A stretch of DNA of 64,000 nucleotides from Dolomedes plantarius. Its lineage: Eukaryota; Arthropoda; Arachnida; Araneae; Dolomedidae. A program made the translations under genes and the position numbers. The notes under the pieces were generated by a model. That model saw only the letters and a list, made by a program, of their open reading frames with translations, was not told the DNA's origin and did not search any database. Numbering within the stretch: position 1 is the first letter of the stretch; each line of letters opens with the position of its first letter. Positions 1 to 13,027 of the stretch are shown here, piece by piece. The stretch is taken from the NCBI GenBank assembly GCA_907164885.2, contig OU015496.1, positions 134,681,697 to 134,745,696 on the forward strand, read 5' to 3'.

Positions 1-412
1 GCCATTCCATTGAGTGACGTTTAGACTCTGGGGTTCTGTGAGAAACCCACGTATCGTCCCCTGTGACAATCTTCTCTAAAAATTGATCACCTTCTTTATG
101 ATATCGATCCAAAAAATCAAGAGCACAAGCCATTCTTTTCAGTTTGTGTTCCTCAGTAAGCAGACTGGGAACCCAACGTGCGCACAATTTGCGAAATTTC
201 AACTTTTTGGAAGCGATTTTGTGCAAAGTTGTTCTACTCACATTCGGAAATTCCAATGCTAAAGTTGAAATTGTGAATAGCCGGTCTTCACGAATCTTTT
301 CATCCACGGCATTGACCAAATCATCTGTGATCACTGATGGTCGACCTGAACGCGGTTCATCATGAGCATTTTTCCGTCCGTCCTTGAAAGCTCTCACCCA
401 CTCACCTTGAAA
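1..412 (-). pseudogene. mariner transposase, N-terminal and middle part, running off the window
   Basis: Reading the minus strand leftward from about 412 gives one open frame to the window edge. It starts with EWVRAFKDGRKNAHDEP and continues SGRPSVITDDL, then KLCARWVPSLLTEEHK, then IVTGDDTWVSH and ends PESKRHSMEW. These are the linker and first catalytic-Asp region of mariner-family cut-and-paste transposases, which usually read GDETW, so one residue is changed. The N-terminal helix-turn-helix is missing on the right side. The matching C-terminus lies on the opposite strand immediately to the right, so this copy is rearranged and inactive. Confidence 0.85.
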
Positions 413-673
413 GCTCTGTTCAGATCTTTTGGATGGGAGCAGATTGACCATCCACCGTACAGTCCAGACTTGTCGCCGAGTGATTTTCACTTATTCCGCT
501 ACCTAAAAGAGTTTCTCGGCGGCAAGAGATTCGCCACAGATGACGAGGTGAAAGAAGCAGTTCAAGACTGGTTATCCTCACAGGCGGCAGACGTCTACGA
601 CTTAAGCATACAGAAGCTTGTAGAACGTTATGACAAATGTTTAAAAAAATATGGAAACTATGTAGAAAAATAG
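413..673 (+). pseudogene. mariner transposase, C-terminal part, inverted relative to its front half
   Basis: This plus-strand frame starts abruptly at the junction with LFRSFGWEQIDHPPYSPDL. It continues with SPSDFHLF, the third catalytic Asp motif, then LKEFLGGKRFATDDEVKEA, and ends KCLKKYGNYVEK before a stop. An AATAAAG polyadenylation-like signal follows at about 698. This is a normal mariner C-terminus, but the catalytic domain before the HPPYSPDL motif, including the second Asp, is absent. The upstream half of a related transposase lies on the minus strand. A 12-base word, cttgaaagctct, occurs on both sides of the junction, near 384 and 407, and may mark the rearrangement point. Confidence 0.85.
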
Positions 674-740
674 AGACAAATGTAAGGAATTTAAAAAATA
701 AAGTTTTTTGAAAAAATCTGTAATGTTTTCTGTTTTATAA

Positions 741-772
741 GTAAACGGACCTTAGTTTCCGAATAACCCTCG
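741..772 (+). repeat. mariner 3' terminal inverted repeat
   Basis: Read on the minus strand this begins cgagggttattcggaaac, a mariner-type terminus, and it stops exactly at a TA that opens a short (TA)n run. The partner repeat is not visible in the window. Confidence 0.6.
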
Positions 773-900
773 TATATATATATATATATATAGTGTCGTA
801 ACTATCCATTCCTGTGCCCTGAGAGAGAATTTACATTTGGCCCCCTTAATTAATTCGGTTTGTGTAAATAATAAAGCAAATACAGCACTTTGGGGCCCAA

Positions 901-902
<2 letters not shown>

Positions 903-938
<36 letters not shown>
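903..938. repeat. (TA)n microsatellite
   Basis: Pure TA run. The 110 bases between the TA run at 775-792 and this array (about 793-902) show no coding signal; the segment ends with ggggcccaaag. Confidence 0.9.
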
Positions 939-942
<4 letters not shown>

Positions 943-947
<5 letters not shown>

Positions 948-1947
948 AATTACATATTTTTTACTAATTATATATATTCTTAACTATAAATATTTCTTTA
1001 ATTAAAAAAATATTATACTTTATTCATTGAATAGTAAACACGATTGTCACTATAAGATTAAGGGTAGGATATCTACGGTTAAATTGCTCGAGGAGAGGAT
1101 TAGCGTCTGAACGTTTCAATATTAAAATTAAAAAAAATATCAGAAATTTCTCATTAGCAACCTTAGGACTTTTGCTACCTTTTTCCAGGATCATTATATT
1201 TGCATGTTAAACACCGAAAGATATTGAAATGACTTTAATTTGAGGCTATTAAAATCAATCTGGAAATGTAAAAATAATTTGCATTCTTACATTACATATT
1301 TCATTTAATAAAATTAGTATAATTTTAATTTTAATTTCAGGGGGTATAGAAAGTATTATTACCACAACGAGTATTGTAAATCGTTGCTGTTCTAAAGGAC
1401 AGGCTTATGATTATTTTGATATCCATGTCTATAATGTTATAGGTAAATGTAACCTAAGCATCACTGCATTTAACCGTAATGGTATGGTTCGGTTTGGAAC
1501 GCTAAGGTCAATTTTTTGCTTCGGGGGGGGGGGGGGGGCATTTCACTTTAAAAAAAAGTCAATTTGGAAATCATCGAATTTTTAACGACTTTGTTAGATA
1601 CAACCACACGAAAAAACAACATTTTGAGTAATCTTCGTTTCGTCAGATAAAGGTATTAAATACAAGTAAACAAAAAACAGAAACAATTCCCCATGTTTAT
1701 ATTATTACGATGTTTATTTCCTGTGGTTCTCTAGTCTGTATAATGTTCTCTTAAAAGCAGGGAGTCATTTGACGGTTCTTGTAGCAATTCACCTTTACTA
1801 TGTTACTGTGAGAAGGATTGCCTTTCATTTGGTTTAAGTGTATGATAAACCTCCAAATGAAAAGTTCATAGATCAATATCTCAGACACAACCAATATGTT
1901 ATCTAAAAACCATATTCTGCAAACCACTGGTGGATCAATATGACGTA
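943..1947. other. AT-rich intergenic stretch, no gene seen
   Basis: No frame, inverted repeat or recognisable repeat family. It contains a run of about 13 G near 1525, the first of several G homopolymers in the window, a possible assembly or replication trouble spot. Confidence 0.6.
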
Positions 1948-1951
1948 TTAA

Positions 1952-2497
1952 CCCTGCAGTGGTCGCGTATTTAAAAAGTACGCGTTGTGGTAAACTTTTG
2001 GGGGTTTTAGTTATTCAATTTGTAAAAAATAAATATCGATTAAAACACTAAGTTAAACACAGATGAGTGTAAATGAAATCAAATAAAAATTTTTAAATTT
2101 TAAAGTTTATATGCACCTTTTATAATAAAATAAACTAAAGCAAATGAAAAATATGTAATTTCTATAAGCAATTAAAAACAAATAAAATGGAAAAAAATAT
2201 TTTTATAAGAAATTTCTACAATAGGATAAATAAAAAATAAAGTAAAATTTTAAAAAAATGCATTTCCATTAGCAATTTTTACGAATTTGGTGAAACGCCA
2301 ATCTGCCGTTTTGCCATATATCCGTTTACAATAAAAGAATGATAGCAACTGAAGGAATTTAGTTTGTTGTCTATGACTCATCTATAAACACTTCGAAGGG
2401 ACTGAAAGCTGCTGGGCATACAGAGCAATCCATCAATACGCAAAACGTAAACAAAGTGCGACTAGCGTCTGTGAGACGCCGCACGACCAGGGCAGGG
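1952..2497. mobile_element. piggyBac-type MITE with TTAA target duplication
   Basis: TTAA at 1948-1951 and TTAA at 2498-2501 flank inverted termini. The left end reads ccctgcagtggtcgcg; the right end read inward on the minus strand is ccctgccctggtcgtg. CCCT-type termini and TTAA duplication are the signature of the piggyBac superfamily. The 546-base interior is AT-rich and non-coding, so this is a non-autonomous element that would need a transposase from elsewhere. Next to the right end a sequence rich in CG steps (gtctgtgagacgccgc) stands out from the AT-rich core. Confidence 0.7.
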
Positions 2498-2501
2498 TTA
2501 A

Positions 2502-2955
2502 CTAGGTGAGTGGAAGCTATATTCTCTTAAAGTAAGGCTGGATACAAGCGAGAAGAAGTATCAACAGCTGAGGAAGCCGAGAACTTATGATTCAAACATA
2601 ACGGGAAGAAGTAATTATGCCTTTCATAACCAATAAGTGGACCAAACCACGGGAATTCATCCTAGACCATTGCAGAACATTGAAATCTTTCGCAGGTGGG
2701 AACGATGGCCGAAGGCCAGTACTTGTTATCTCTTCCAAGCTTCTGAGGGATCGAAGTCTAATGGTTATCAAAGGGGTTAGCCGACATCTGGGACATCCGG
2801 GATCGACTTTAAACTGTAGGTTCAGGTACATTTTGCTCTCTTGTAAAAGTTAGGCGTATTACTCAAAAACAGCCTCTGACATAAATTCTATGGTTAGTAA
2901 ACCAAATATTAAAGCTAGTAAATGTAATCGGAGCCAGCAATATTGAACCCTTTTA
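2502..2955. other. intergenic stretch of more balanced composition
   Basis: From 2592 to 2853 both strands are open for about 78 codons, but the predicted peptides show no domain, signal or motif I recognise, and frames open on both strands argue against coding. It could be an old exon or an unclassified repeat. Confidence 0.4.
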
Positions 2956-3026
2956 CATCTTAAATTGCAGGGAAGATATATAATGAGAAAATAGCATAAT
3001 CTTTAAAAAGTATTGTACATATATGC

Positions 3027-3589
3027 TGTCGTGACCTTGTGGTTAAGTAGCTCGTTTATGGTTTCCATGGACACATAAACTACTCGTTCCTTACACATAA
3101 ACGTATATCTTGTTTATTCATATATATAGATACAGCATCTATGATACAACATTTCCAATATCAATTGATAAATCCTCAAACAGAAAAATTATCAATCGAA
3201 AATCCGCGAGAGAGAGTTTTAGAGTCCCGTCCTTCCCGTCCTATGCTAGAGAGTAGCATAGGACGGGAAGAACGTCCCATACTTATCTCTGCATAGTTAT
3301 CTCTCCATCCTTCTCTCTCCATAGTTCTCTCCTTTTATATATCCCCTCCTTCAGAAGGCTCCAGAGTATCCTAGAAGCTTGGGCATAGCCTTGATAAAAA
3401 ATCGGCCTACTGTCCGCCAGTGTGATGTAAATATAGTTCACCGGTTGTGGCTGTAATTAGCTTGCTTTGAAATGTCCGTTAACGACTTGTTTATCGACCC
3501 TGTCTATCTTACTTAAAATGGTCGCATCTGTAAAGGCTTTTCAAAATCAGGAATGGGAACAGCATCATCATGTGTATAGACCTCTGACA
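3027..3589 (-). mobile_element. solo LTR of a retrotransposon
   Basis: The 563-base block begins TGTCGTGACC and ends CCTCTGACA, so both ends carry the TG...CA signature with short inverted TGTC/GACA tips. The flanking bases are tatgc on the left and tatgt on the right, a 5-base target duplication with one later substitution. Read on the minus strand it has a TATA box (ggatatataaaagg, near 3335) and a downstream AATAAAC signal (near 3113), giving the promoter-to-polyadenylation order of an LTR. No internal region adjoins it, so it is probably the product of LTR-LTR recombination. It sits inside a unit of the tandem repeat at 2940-5330, whose sequence resumes on the far side. Confidence 0.72.
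3232..3270. repeat. perfect 17-bp-stem hairpin inside the solo LTR
   Basis: Left arm 3232-3248 (cttcccgtcctatgcta) is exactly complementary to 3254-3270, with a gagag loop. It lies between the TATA box and the polyadenylation signal on the minus strand, so it would be in the R/U5-type leader of the transcript. Confidence 0.85.
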
Positions 3590-5478
3590 TATGTATTCAC
3601 ATGATTCTGAACAAAATAAAATTGTAACTGAAAAAGACTATTTTGGATAAAATGACAAATAAACATGTAACTTTCTTCGTAATTGTAGATAAAATGAGAG
3701 TAAATAATATTGAACTATTGTAAGTCTTAATTTGCAGAAATAAAATACATTGAAAAAGTCTGCTTAAAGTTCAAAAGTATTGTGCGTACATGCATTCACA
3801 TGATTTAGAATAAAAAGAAATGCATCTGATATTACTATTTTTATCCAGTAACCTTTTAGACGTACCACACTTTACGCAGAGCATTTATCGAAAAGCTTTC
3901 ATCCCAGATCTACATTTCAAATCCGCAAATCTTTCAAATAATTCTCCTCCTGTATAGAATACGCAATAAAAACAGAAAAATGCTCAGTTGGTGTAGGAAA
4001 TACTGGGGAAAAGCAATAAAATCTTTTTGTAAAAATACTAAGTTGAAATCTTCGTTTTCATTTTTAAGGTCCCAGGTGGCCTAACAAAGCATACTAATAC
4101 TTTAAATCCGAGGGAAGTTGTTCGTTTATCTTAAAAAAAGTAATTTTTATCATACTGATGCGTCATTAACATTCTGATAATGACATTTGTAATTATAAAT
4201 TACTTATAATATCTTAAGTATTTGAAAATGGATTTACACAAATCTTTTTAAATTGACACAAGAATTAAAGAATACAAGTATTAAGATCTCATAAAAGGAA
4301 ACACTTTTATGTATTTAAATTCTTATAGTTTGGTATTTTGGGATTTCTTACACAATGTTATATTATTTCTAGAAATAAATCATTCTGACTAAAGTAAAAT
4401 TCTTAACACGAATTTATAAGAATTTTGAATCTTTTTAAATATTTGACTGTAGACAAAAAATATATTTTAAAAATCAGCATAATCCTTAAGATGTATTCTG
4501 TTTACATGTATTAACATGATTCTTTATAAATGATGTAGCTGATAGAACAGTTTTAAAAGAAATGACAAACTCCACATTTACAAAGGTAACAAAGGTATCA
4601 AATTACTCTGACCAAAGTATTATTTTTAACACGAATTTATAATAATGAATTTATAAAACAGGCATTTATAATGGTATTGGATGTTTTTACATCTTAAATT
4701 GTAAAAAAATATATATATAATGAAAAAATCAGCATAATCTTTAAAATGTATCGTTTTTACATGAATTCACATGATTCTGAATTAAAAATTTGGCTGATAG
4801 GACTATTTTTGATAAAGTGAGAAACCCTAATTTTACGAAGGTAACAAAGCTTACAAACGTTACAAAGGTAGAAAGGTAAAAAGATTACAAAAATAACAAA
4901 TGTAACAAAGCTTACAAAGGTTTACAAAAGTAATTCCAGAGCTATTTAGATACTTTTACAATTTTCGGTGTTTTTAGAGGTATATCTAGATGCATCTCTC
5001 TATCTCCAAATTTATAATAGGAAATTTATGATACATGCATTTATTATGGCACTGAACCTTTTGACATATTAAATTGTAGACAAAAGAATATAAGAAAAAT
5101 CAGACTAATCTTTAAACAGTATTCTGCATACATGCAATCACATTATCCGGAATAAAAAAATATAGCTGGAAGGGTTATTTTTGATTAAATCCCAATCCCC
5201 ACTTTTACAAAGGTAACAAAGGTGACAAAGGTAAAATGTAACAATGATTACAGAAGTTATAAAGATTACATCATTTTAGAAAGTAATTTTAGAGCTAATT
5301 AGATACTTTAAAAATTATAGGTATTTCGGGAGGTAGGGTTAGATACCATCTTTTCATCTCTATCGACACGTACATGCCCAAATCCAGTTACACATCAACA
5401 AACTATGCATCTAAAAATTTCGATTCAATTATGACCAGATTTTTGGTAAATATTTTAATTTAATTAACCGTTTTATGT

Positions 5479-5933
5479 ATAAAATTTAATAATTACAAGA
5501 TAAAAATAACTTTTTATATACGATGTTTTTAAATTTTCTGTTGAATCATATAAACCTGACAATTCTATGTATTAATAAATATATTTTTTAAAATTTGTTT
5601 GATGAATTATCCCATCAACTTGAAAGAAAATGAAGTTAATTGGAAGTTAACTTGCGTTTAACTTTTCATTTCCGTCCCGGCCAATAGATGGCTGCACCTG
5701 TCTACAAAACAAAATTAACTGAAAATAACTGAAAATTAATTTAATTCTGCTTAAAGGTGGCTAAAAGTTTTAAAATATTGCATTTTAATCGTGTCCTGAG
5801 CTATTCTAAAAGTTTCAATTGTCTAGCTAGTCGATAAGTTAGTTGAAAATCGATTGCTAGATTTGTACGGGACAAACACACTAACACACAAACAAACAAG
5901 AAAGCGAGTTAATGAAAACATGGTAATAAATGA
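5479..5933 (+). repeat. interspersed repeat family R1, copy A
   Basis: Shares about 430 bases with 23850-24280 (same strand) and 61030-61458 (opposite strand). Landmarks in order: tttttatatacgatg, gatgaattatcccatcaac, agttaattggaagttaac, atagatggctgca, ctagctagtcg and, at the end, acaagaaagcgagttaatg. No coding frame. The family ends reproducibly at the gcgagttaat tail, suggesting a non-autonomous dispersed element of unknown class. Confidence 0.75.
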
Positions 5934-7710
<1,777 letters not shown>

Positions 7711-8207
7711 TATGACATGGTGTCTTATATCACTTTACTCCATCTTAACTTATTCCCTAAATAATTATTCCAAATAACAGTCAGTGAATAAAGGCCTGTG
7801 GAAAAGAGCTACAATCAAATTACACCTAAGAGTTTATTTCTGAATATCAACCTACCCCAATTTAATCCATATTAATTATCTGCCAAGCCATCATCTCGAT
7901 CCTCGCGATGCGTGACCAGCCCGATCGATATCAGAACCCTCTCTGCGTTAAAACTATATCGTTTCAAACCTTCTAATGCCATTGCGCATGCACTCATGGA
8001 GTCTGCGCTGGCGATGGGGAATGGGCGCGGTTACGTTTTATACTATTTTTAGATTCTCAAAAAGGAAATTTAACTCCTTAGGATTGAGAATTGGCGTTTG
8101 CTCGTTCCATGCGAATATTAAAATAGTGGCGTTTAACACCACGAATTTAATCTACCCTGAAGCCCCCCTGTAAATATTTTTATTATTATTCCTTCCCTAA
8201 ATAATTC

Positions 8208-8225
8208 TTAACACACACACACACA

Positions 8226-8321
<96 letters not shown>

Positions 8322-8323
8322 TG
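8208..8323. repeat. compound (AC)n(AT)n microsatellite
   Basis: An AC tract followed by an AT tract. It ends at the left terminal repeat of the Tc1-like element beginning at 8324. Confidence 0.9.
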
Positions 8324-9587
8324 CAGGTGTTATCAAAATAATGGAAACACTAAGAAACATGATGAAAACTTTTATTAATACGGCGCAGGATCACCTGTGT
8401 CATGTAATACCACCTGATTCACCTTGGAATTATAGAAGTCATGAATAGTGGTTAAGAATATATTATACCATTCTTCAGGGCAAAATCATGAAAGTTCCTG
8501 TAGAGATGATGTGGTGGATATCGATAACTAGCTCTATCCGCTTATACATATCACAGTGGTTGGATGATATATAGTCGGGGGGATTGTACAGGGCAAGATA
8601 AGACATTTGAATTCTTTTTCATGCTCTCCAAACCAATACTTTATAGATTTAGCTGTATGTATAGGGGGATTATCATCCTGGAGAATGCCATTTCCAGCAG
8701 GAAACAATGATTGCTCTAAAGGATGGACTAGTGAGATAAAATTTCGACATAGTCCTTCCCATTCAATTCCTTCTCTTTTAGGGTTACAATAGGCCCTGAA
8801 GAAAAACATGAGACGTCATCCTGAACCCTGATAGATATACCTCCATGATTGACAAGTGAGATGAGACACCCAGAATCATACGCTTGTGTAGGTGTTCTCC
8901 AGACATACGCACACCATGTTGCGAGGAACAATGTGAACAATGATTGGTCGGACCAAATGCCATTTTTCGACACATTACTCGACCAGGATTTGCGCTCGTG
9001 GCACCATTGTGAGCGATATTTTGTATTGGAATCTATTACAAGTGGTTTGGAATTAGCTACTCTTAAGAAAATGCTTTGTTTGTGAAGTTCCCTTCTACAT
9101 CTAATGGTTGATACTGGAACATTAAGATTCAGGTTGAGCTCTTCGGTCATTTTGGTTGCAGTTCTTTTCTTTCTTCATGTGGCAATCCGCTTTAATACCT
9201 CGTCCGTCTCTATCCTTCAGCTCTCCCTTTCGTCCACTATTCTGTTTCGCAGATGATGTTTTTCCGTGCACTCTGCATGCTATCATGACTTTCGATACCA
9301 TAGCTCGGAAAACACCCATTATCCTGGGGATTGCAGTAACAGATACTCCAATTTAAACGCGCTCAAGCAATTTGCCCTTTTCGCAAGGTCTGCAAGGTTT
9401 GGCATTTTAAGCTGTTCCTCCAAAGGCACGATACCCTTAGCTTCATTACTGCTACCTGAGAGTAGAATAGTACATACACTATATTAGATTAAAAAAAACA
9501 GTTGCCGGACTTGTTTTTTAAGGAATACGATGCACATTCTTAAACACCACTAATATTGATAGGTGTTTCCATTATTTCGATACCTAC

Positions 9588-9590
<3 letters not shown>
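8324..9590 (-). mobile_element. Tc1-like DNA transposon with both terminal inverted repeats
   Basis: Left end caggtgttatcaaaataatg and right end, read inward, caggtaggtatcgaaataatg, both continuing gaaacac. Both edges lie in (TA)n or TA-rich sequence. At 1267 bases it has the normal length for a Tc1-type element and carries one broken transposase on the minus strand. Confidence 0.88.
8375..9405 (-). pseudogene. Tc1-like transposase, decayed
   Basis: Begins MPNLADLAKRANCLSAF at 9405 and ends HDTGDPAPY-stop at 8377, about 344 codons in several frames. Recognisable pieces are KTSSAKQNSGRKG (linker after the DNA-binding domain), LHKQSIFLRVANSKPLV, WSDQSLF (first catalytic motif, normally WSDES) and LVHPLEQSLFPAGN, then LQDDNPPIHTA (second Asp). 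The SPDLNPIE motif with the final acidic residue cannot be read intact. Stops near the N-terminus and frameshifts in the middle make it inactive. It would have cut and pasted its own element at TA sites. Confidence 0.82.
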
Positions 9591-9625
<35 letters not shown>

Positions 9626-9855
9626 ATATATAAATAGAAGACTATTGACGAGAATACTACTTATACATTATATAACTACCAACAAAGCCAACTTCTCAAT
9701 GGGGAAAAACTTATCACATAAGAAATTAGCATAATACTGTCTTTTAACAATTCAAACAGAAATAATCATATGAATCGGTTACAGTCACTCATGAATGCCA
9801 ATAATTTTGCCGTTTTAATTAAACTCGGTAACCAATGATTACGACTAAAATACTT

Positions 9856-9900
<45 letters not shown>

Positions 9901-10920
9901 CTTTATTTTTATTTTTTCCCTTCACAAACGAAATCTGTGAATAACTTCGGTAACATATTTTGTTCTCCGGTTGATAAAATTTTAACCTGCATCTGTTACA
10001 ATATATACATCGTTGTATCAAAAAAGATAATTATTAACTCTCCCGGGCAATATCTGTTGCCTTTCCTCATTTTTCATTTTTGTTCCTACAATAAAATACA
10101 ACACGCAAACATATGAAGACTTTAAATATTTCCATCGAACAATAGGAATATCATAAAGAAGACAAATTCAAATTTTCCACCTTTAAAATTTCACTTCACC
10201 CCAAAAAACACAAATACTCTATCTTAAACTAATTATTGCCGTTTTTTTGTCAAAATGCTAATAGGATGTCATTTATGTTTAAGTTAAGATTTGTGTTTCT
10301 TCTTCGTCGCAATAAATTAGCCTGCATTAGGGCATTACAGAAAGTTTGGAAAACACCTGCGACTTTACAAAAGAATTGAAATTCCCACATTCTACTCTGA
10401 GAATGCAATCTTGTTGTATTTTATTCTAGACAATTTGTATGCCTTTGTTCTTTTATCTACATGTTGTCCTTTAATAAACCATAATCAAGTACAGTTAATA
10501 TTCCGTTCTGAATAGTATAAATAGTGTACTGTGAAAAGGATTTATCCAATATAATCGAAGTTCCTTTTCTATTCATTTACATAATTTTAAAACAAGGACT
10601 TAGTTCTCCTTTAATAAAGTATCTTTTGTGGTTACCAATAATTTAAGAAACACTCCAAAATATTTAGTTGATATTTTCTGAGTTCTTTGAATAATTTAAT
10701 TAAAATGAATTATTATTTACAAAATATTTTAGCCTATTAATGAGTTAATATAAATGTCGCTTTAGTGGACTTTAAGTTTTCTTATAAATTGTTGGGTTTG
10801 CAGTCTATTAATATACTGAATACACATGATATTTAATGAAAAATGTATGAATACATAGATAATGTTGGAAGGTAGGAATCTATATCGTATTATTCAGGTA
10901 ATTAATTTTCTTTTCATACT
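9591..10920. other. AT-rich stretch with two (TA)n arrays, no gene
   Basis: TA arrays at 9591-9621 and 9858-9899, otherwise unrecognised AT-rich sequence without a convincing frame, inverted repeat or promoter. Confidence 0.55.
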
Positions 10921-11335
10921 GAGAAATCTCGAGGTGTCAAACAGTCTTACATGCCTTGATATTAACTCATTCGAAGCCATGGGGTTTGAGTATAGAGTAA
11001 GAAAATATTCATACACAATAAATACTTACTTTAATAGATTTCAAAGATTTGTGAATGCAGACTGTTACGAGATCTCGAGATGTTAAATAGTCGTACATGC
11101 ACTGATATTCCCTTATTAAAAGCATTTAAGTTTCTAACATACAGAGAAAGATTAGATTCATACGAAATAATGCTGATTTCAATTGAATTTCAGAGATTTG
11201 TGAAAATACATTTCTTTGAGATCTCAAGATGTGAAACAGTCTTGCATGCATTGATATTTATTCATTCAAAGCATATAAGTTTCAGCATACAGAGCAAGAA
11301 TAGATCCATACACAATAAAAAGGAAAAACAAACTA
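10921..11335. repeat. tandem repeat, period about 148 bases, nearly three copies
   Basis: The words catgc-ttgatatt recur near 10950, 11096 and 11246, and each is preceded by a version of gagatctcgagatg--aa-agtc. Other parts such as catacacaataaa and gatttcaaagatttgtgaa keep the same spacing. Frames of 74 and 90 codons here are repeat artefacts. Confidence 0.75.
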
Positions 11336-11388
11336 AATTAAATTCATGTTAAGAGATTTGTGTAAGAAAATACAATCTTAGAAGAAAG

Positions 11389-12435
11389 ACGCACCAAGAA
11401 GGAGTTATCCTAATGCGACAAAAATCTGTAGATGTGATGTACAGAAACACAACTGGCCAAGGTACCTTTGGGGAAGCACGAAGACAAGCAGTAGAAACTC
11501 TCGCCGTGATCGGGGAGGCATTACATGCATCTTTCTGAAATGTAAGTCCAGGATATTAAGGGCAACACAACGGAGCGTAGAATATCGTCCACATATATCT
11601 GTGCTGTAAGGGTGCCGCGGAAGACAACCAAAGAGGTTCTACTATGGAATGCAATGACATCCCAGACCATCACTCCTGGTTGTCGGCCCGTATGGCGGAA
11701 GACAGCCAGGTTGGTATCCCACCGCTGTCCGGGGCGTTTCCAGACATGTATCCGCTGGTCATCAGGGCTCAATTCGACGCGACACTCATCACTGAAGACA
11801 ATTCTACTCCAGTCAGTGACATTCCAGGTTGAATGTCCCGAAAACCACTGCAAACGGGCTTGTTGGTGTACAGAGGTCAATGGTTTTCATCGAGAGGAGC
11901 GCCGTGAGCTCAGCCCCCTTTCTCTGAGCCGCATATGAATGGTCCTTGCGGTCACTTAAGCACCAGTTGCACGTACGATCGGTGATAATAATGAATCTGG
12001 GAATCGTTTCTATAGGTTGACCGCTCGTTTCTTGACGCTGTGTTCGGCTATGGTTCACCCATTCCTGCCAACATCGTCTAACAGTGGCATCGCTCCTATC
12101 CAAATGTTGAACGATTTACCGATTAGACCAACCGGCTTCTTTGATCCGAACTAGACGTCCTCTCTCAAATGCTGACATCTGCGCATATTGTTCGCACACC
12201 TGCATGCGAGGCATAGTTACTGTCTACCTGAGTACACGGAATGGAATTCGCAAAGAATTTATGACTTGGAATAGAAATTTCTCATCTTTAATATCCCGCT
12301 AGTTGCGCAATTAAGATGCGCTGCAGCGTCACATGTTCATTCATTGGCCGCCAAAATTTACATTTTTGCACTTTCCGTATAAACCTGTATGCATGTCAAT
12401 TTGTGTCTAATTTGCATTACCCCTTCTTGGTGCGT
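11389..12435 (-). mobile_element. Tc1-like element with internal 3' deletion
   Basis: Inverted ends acgcaccaagaaggagttat (left) and, read inward, acgcaccaagaaggggtaat (right) bound 1047 bases, shorter than a full Tc1 because the last part of the transposase is missing. Unlike most elements here it is not flanked by a TA array. Confidence 0.82.
11440..12214 (-). pseudogene. Tc1-like transposase, C-terminally truncated
   Basis: Starts MPRMQVCEQYAQMSAFERG, then EAGWSNR and DRSDATVRRCWQEWV, the paired-type helix-turn-helix. Then come WSRIVFSDECRVELSPDD (first Asp), RQPGVMVWDVIAF and RGTLTAQIYVDDILR. A frameshift leads to YPGLTFQKDACNASP, where the second Asp motif stands, and the reading then breaks after VPWPV into the element's end. 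The SPDLxPIE block is deleted. Several stops interrupt the N-terminal half. Related sequences are, from memory, common in spiders. Confidence 0.82.
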
Positions 12436-12614
12436 AGTTTTTTTTTATCTAAGAGTGTACCACTAGCCGTCATACAAGGACCTGTGGAAAACAGAGGGTT
12501 GAGGCTGTAATTTCCTCTTGTGGAGTCTCTACCAACTATTGAATATGAATATATTTTGCAATTCTTTCTATCACAGGTGTCCAAATACTTATTGGTTGCT
12601 AGTATATATATATA
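12436..12614. other. short spacer, no gene
   Basis: AT-rich sequence ending in a short TA run (12603-12614) that touches the LTR starting at 12615. Confidence 0.5.
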
Positions 12615-12978
12615 TGACAGGCAGCGTGTTTGCTCCTGTGTGGATTCGATATTATGCAGTCAATTCGTATTTTAAGTAATTGGGCGAGTGGCGAGGCAAT
12701 GACTCAATCAACAGTCCATGATCTCTTAAATCTTCTTTATTACGTTCCTTATTCGAACAAAGCTCCAGGTCAATCCTTTTCGCGTAGCCATTTTGTCAAT
12801 TCCTAAGCACGCCTGCCGCGAGCTTCAGCTCTCAACGAGATTTTCCTCCAATCTGGCGCGTAAAACTCAATTCCCTCCGAACGCCTGCGGTACGCGCATG
12901 TGCTGACTTCAAACTTTTGTCATAAATTGGTGTGTCACATTTATTAACTAAAACAGTTTCAATACCTTGGTTTACACA
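12615..12978 (-). mobile_element. candidate 3' LTR of the minus-strand gag-protease retrotransposon
   Basis: On the minus strand this block starts TGTGTAAACCAAGG directly after a purine tract (aaaaaagagaaat) and ends TGCCTGTCA against a (TA)n run. Both ends have TG...CA. An AATAAAG signal lies inside near 12740. Position downstream of gag and protease, the purine tract and the end motifs support a 3' LTR. A matching left-hand copy upstream of gag is not found, so its length (364) is inferred from these signs only. Confidence 0.55.
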
Positions 12979-13027
12979 ATTTCTCTTTTTTACATTTCTA
13001 GGATTGAGCTCAAGAGAGTGATTATTT

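Larger units (their letters stand above)
2940..5330. repeat. degenerate tandem repeat, units of about 200-370 bases
   Basis: A diverged unit recurs, marked by tacatgcattcacatgattc and close variants near 3592, 3790, 4505, 4757 and 5130. It is accompanied by cttttacatcttaaattgta and by atcagcataatctttaaa. A further unit lies near 2940 and was split by the solo LTR. Short (aaggttacaa)-like runs at 4838-4930 and 5205-5275 lie between units. No coding frame. It looks like old satellite or amplified repeat, not genes. Confidence 0.65.

Noticed and set aside
2592..2853. Overlapping 79- and 78-codon frames on opposite strands as a host exon
   Set aside because: No domain, no splice context I could support, and both strands are open.
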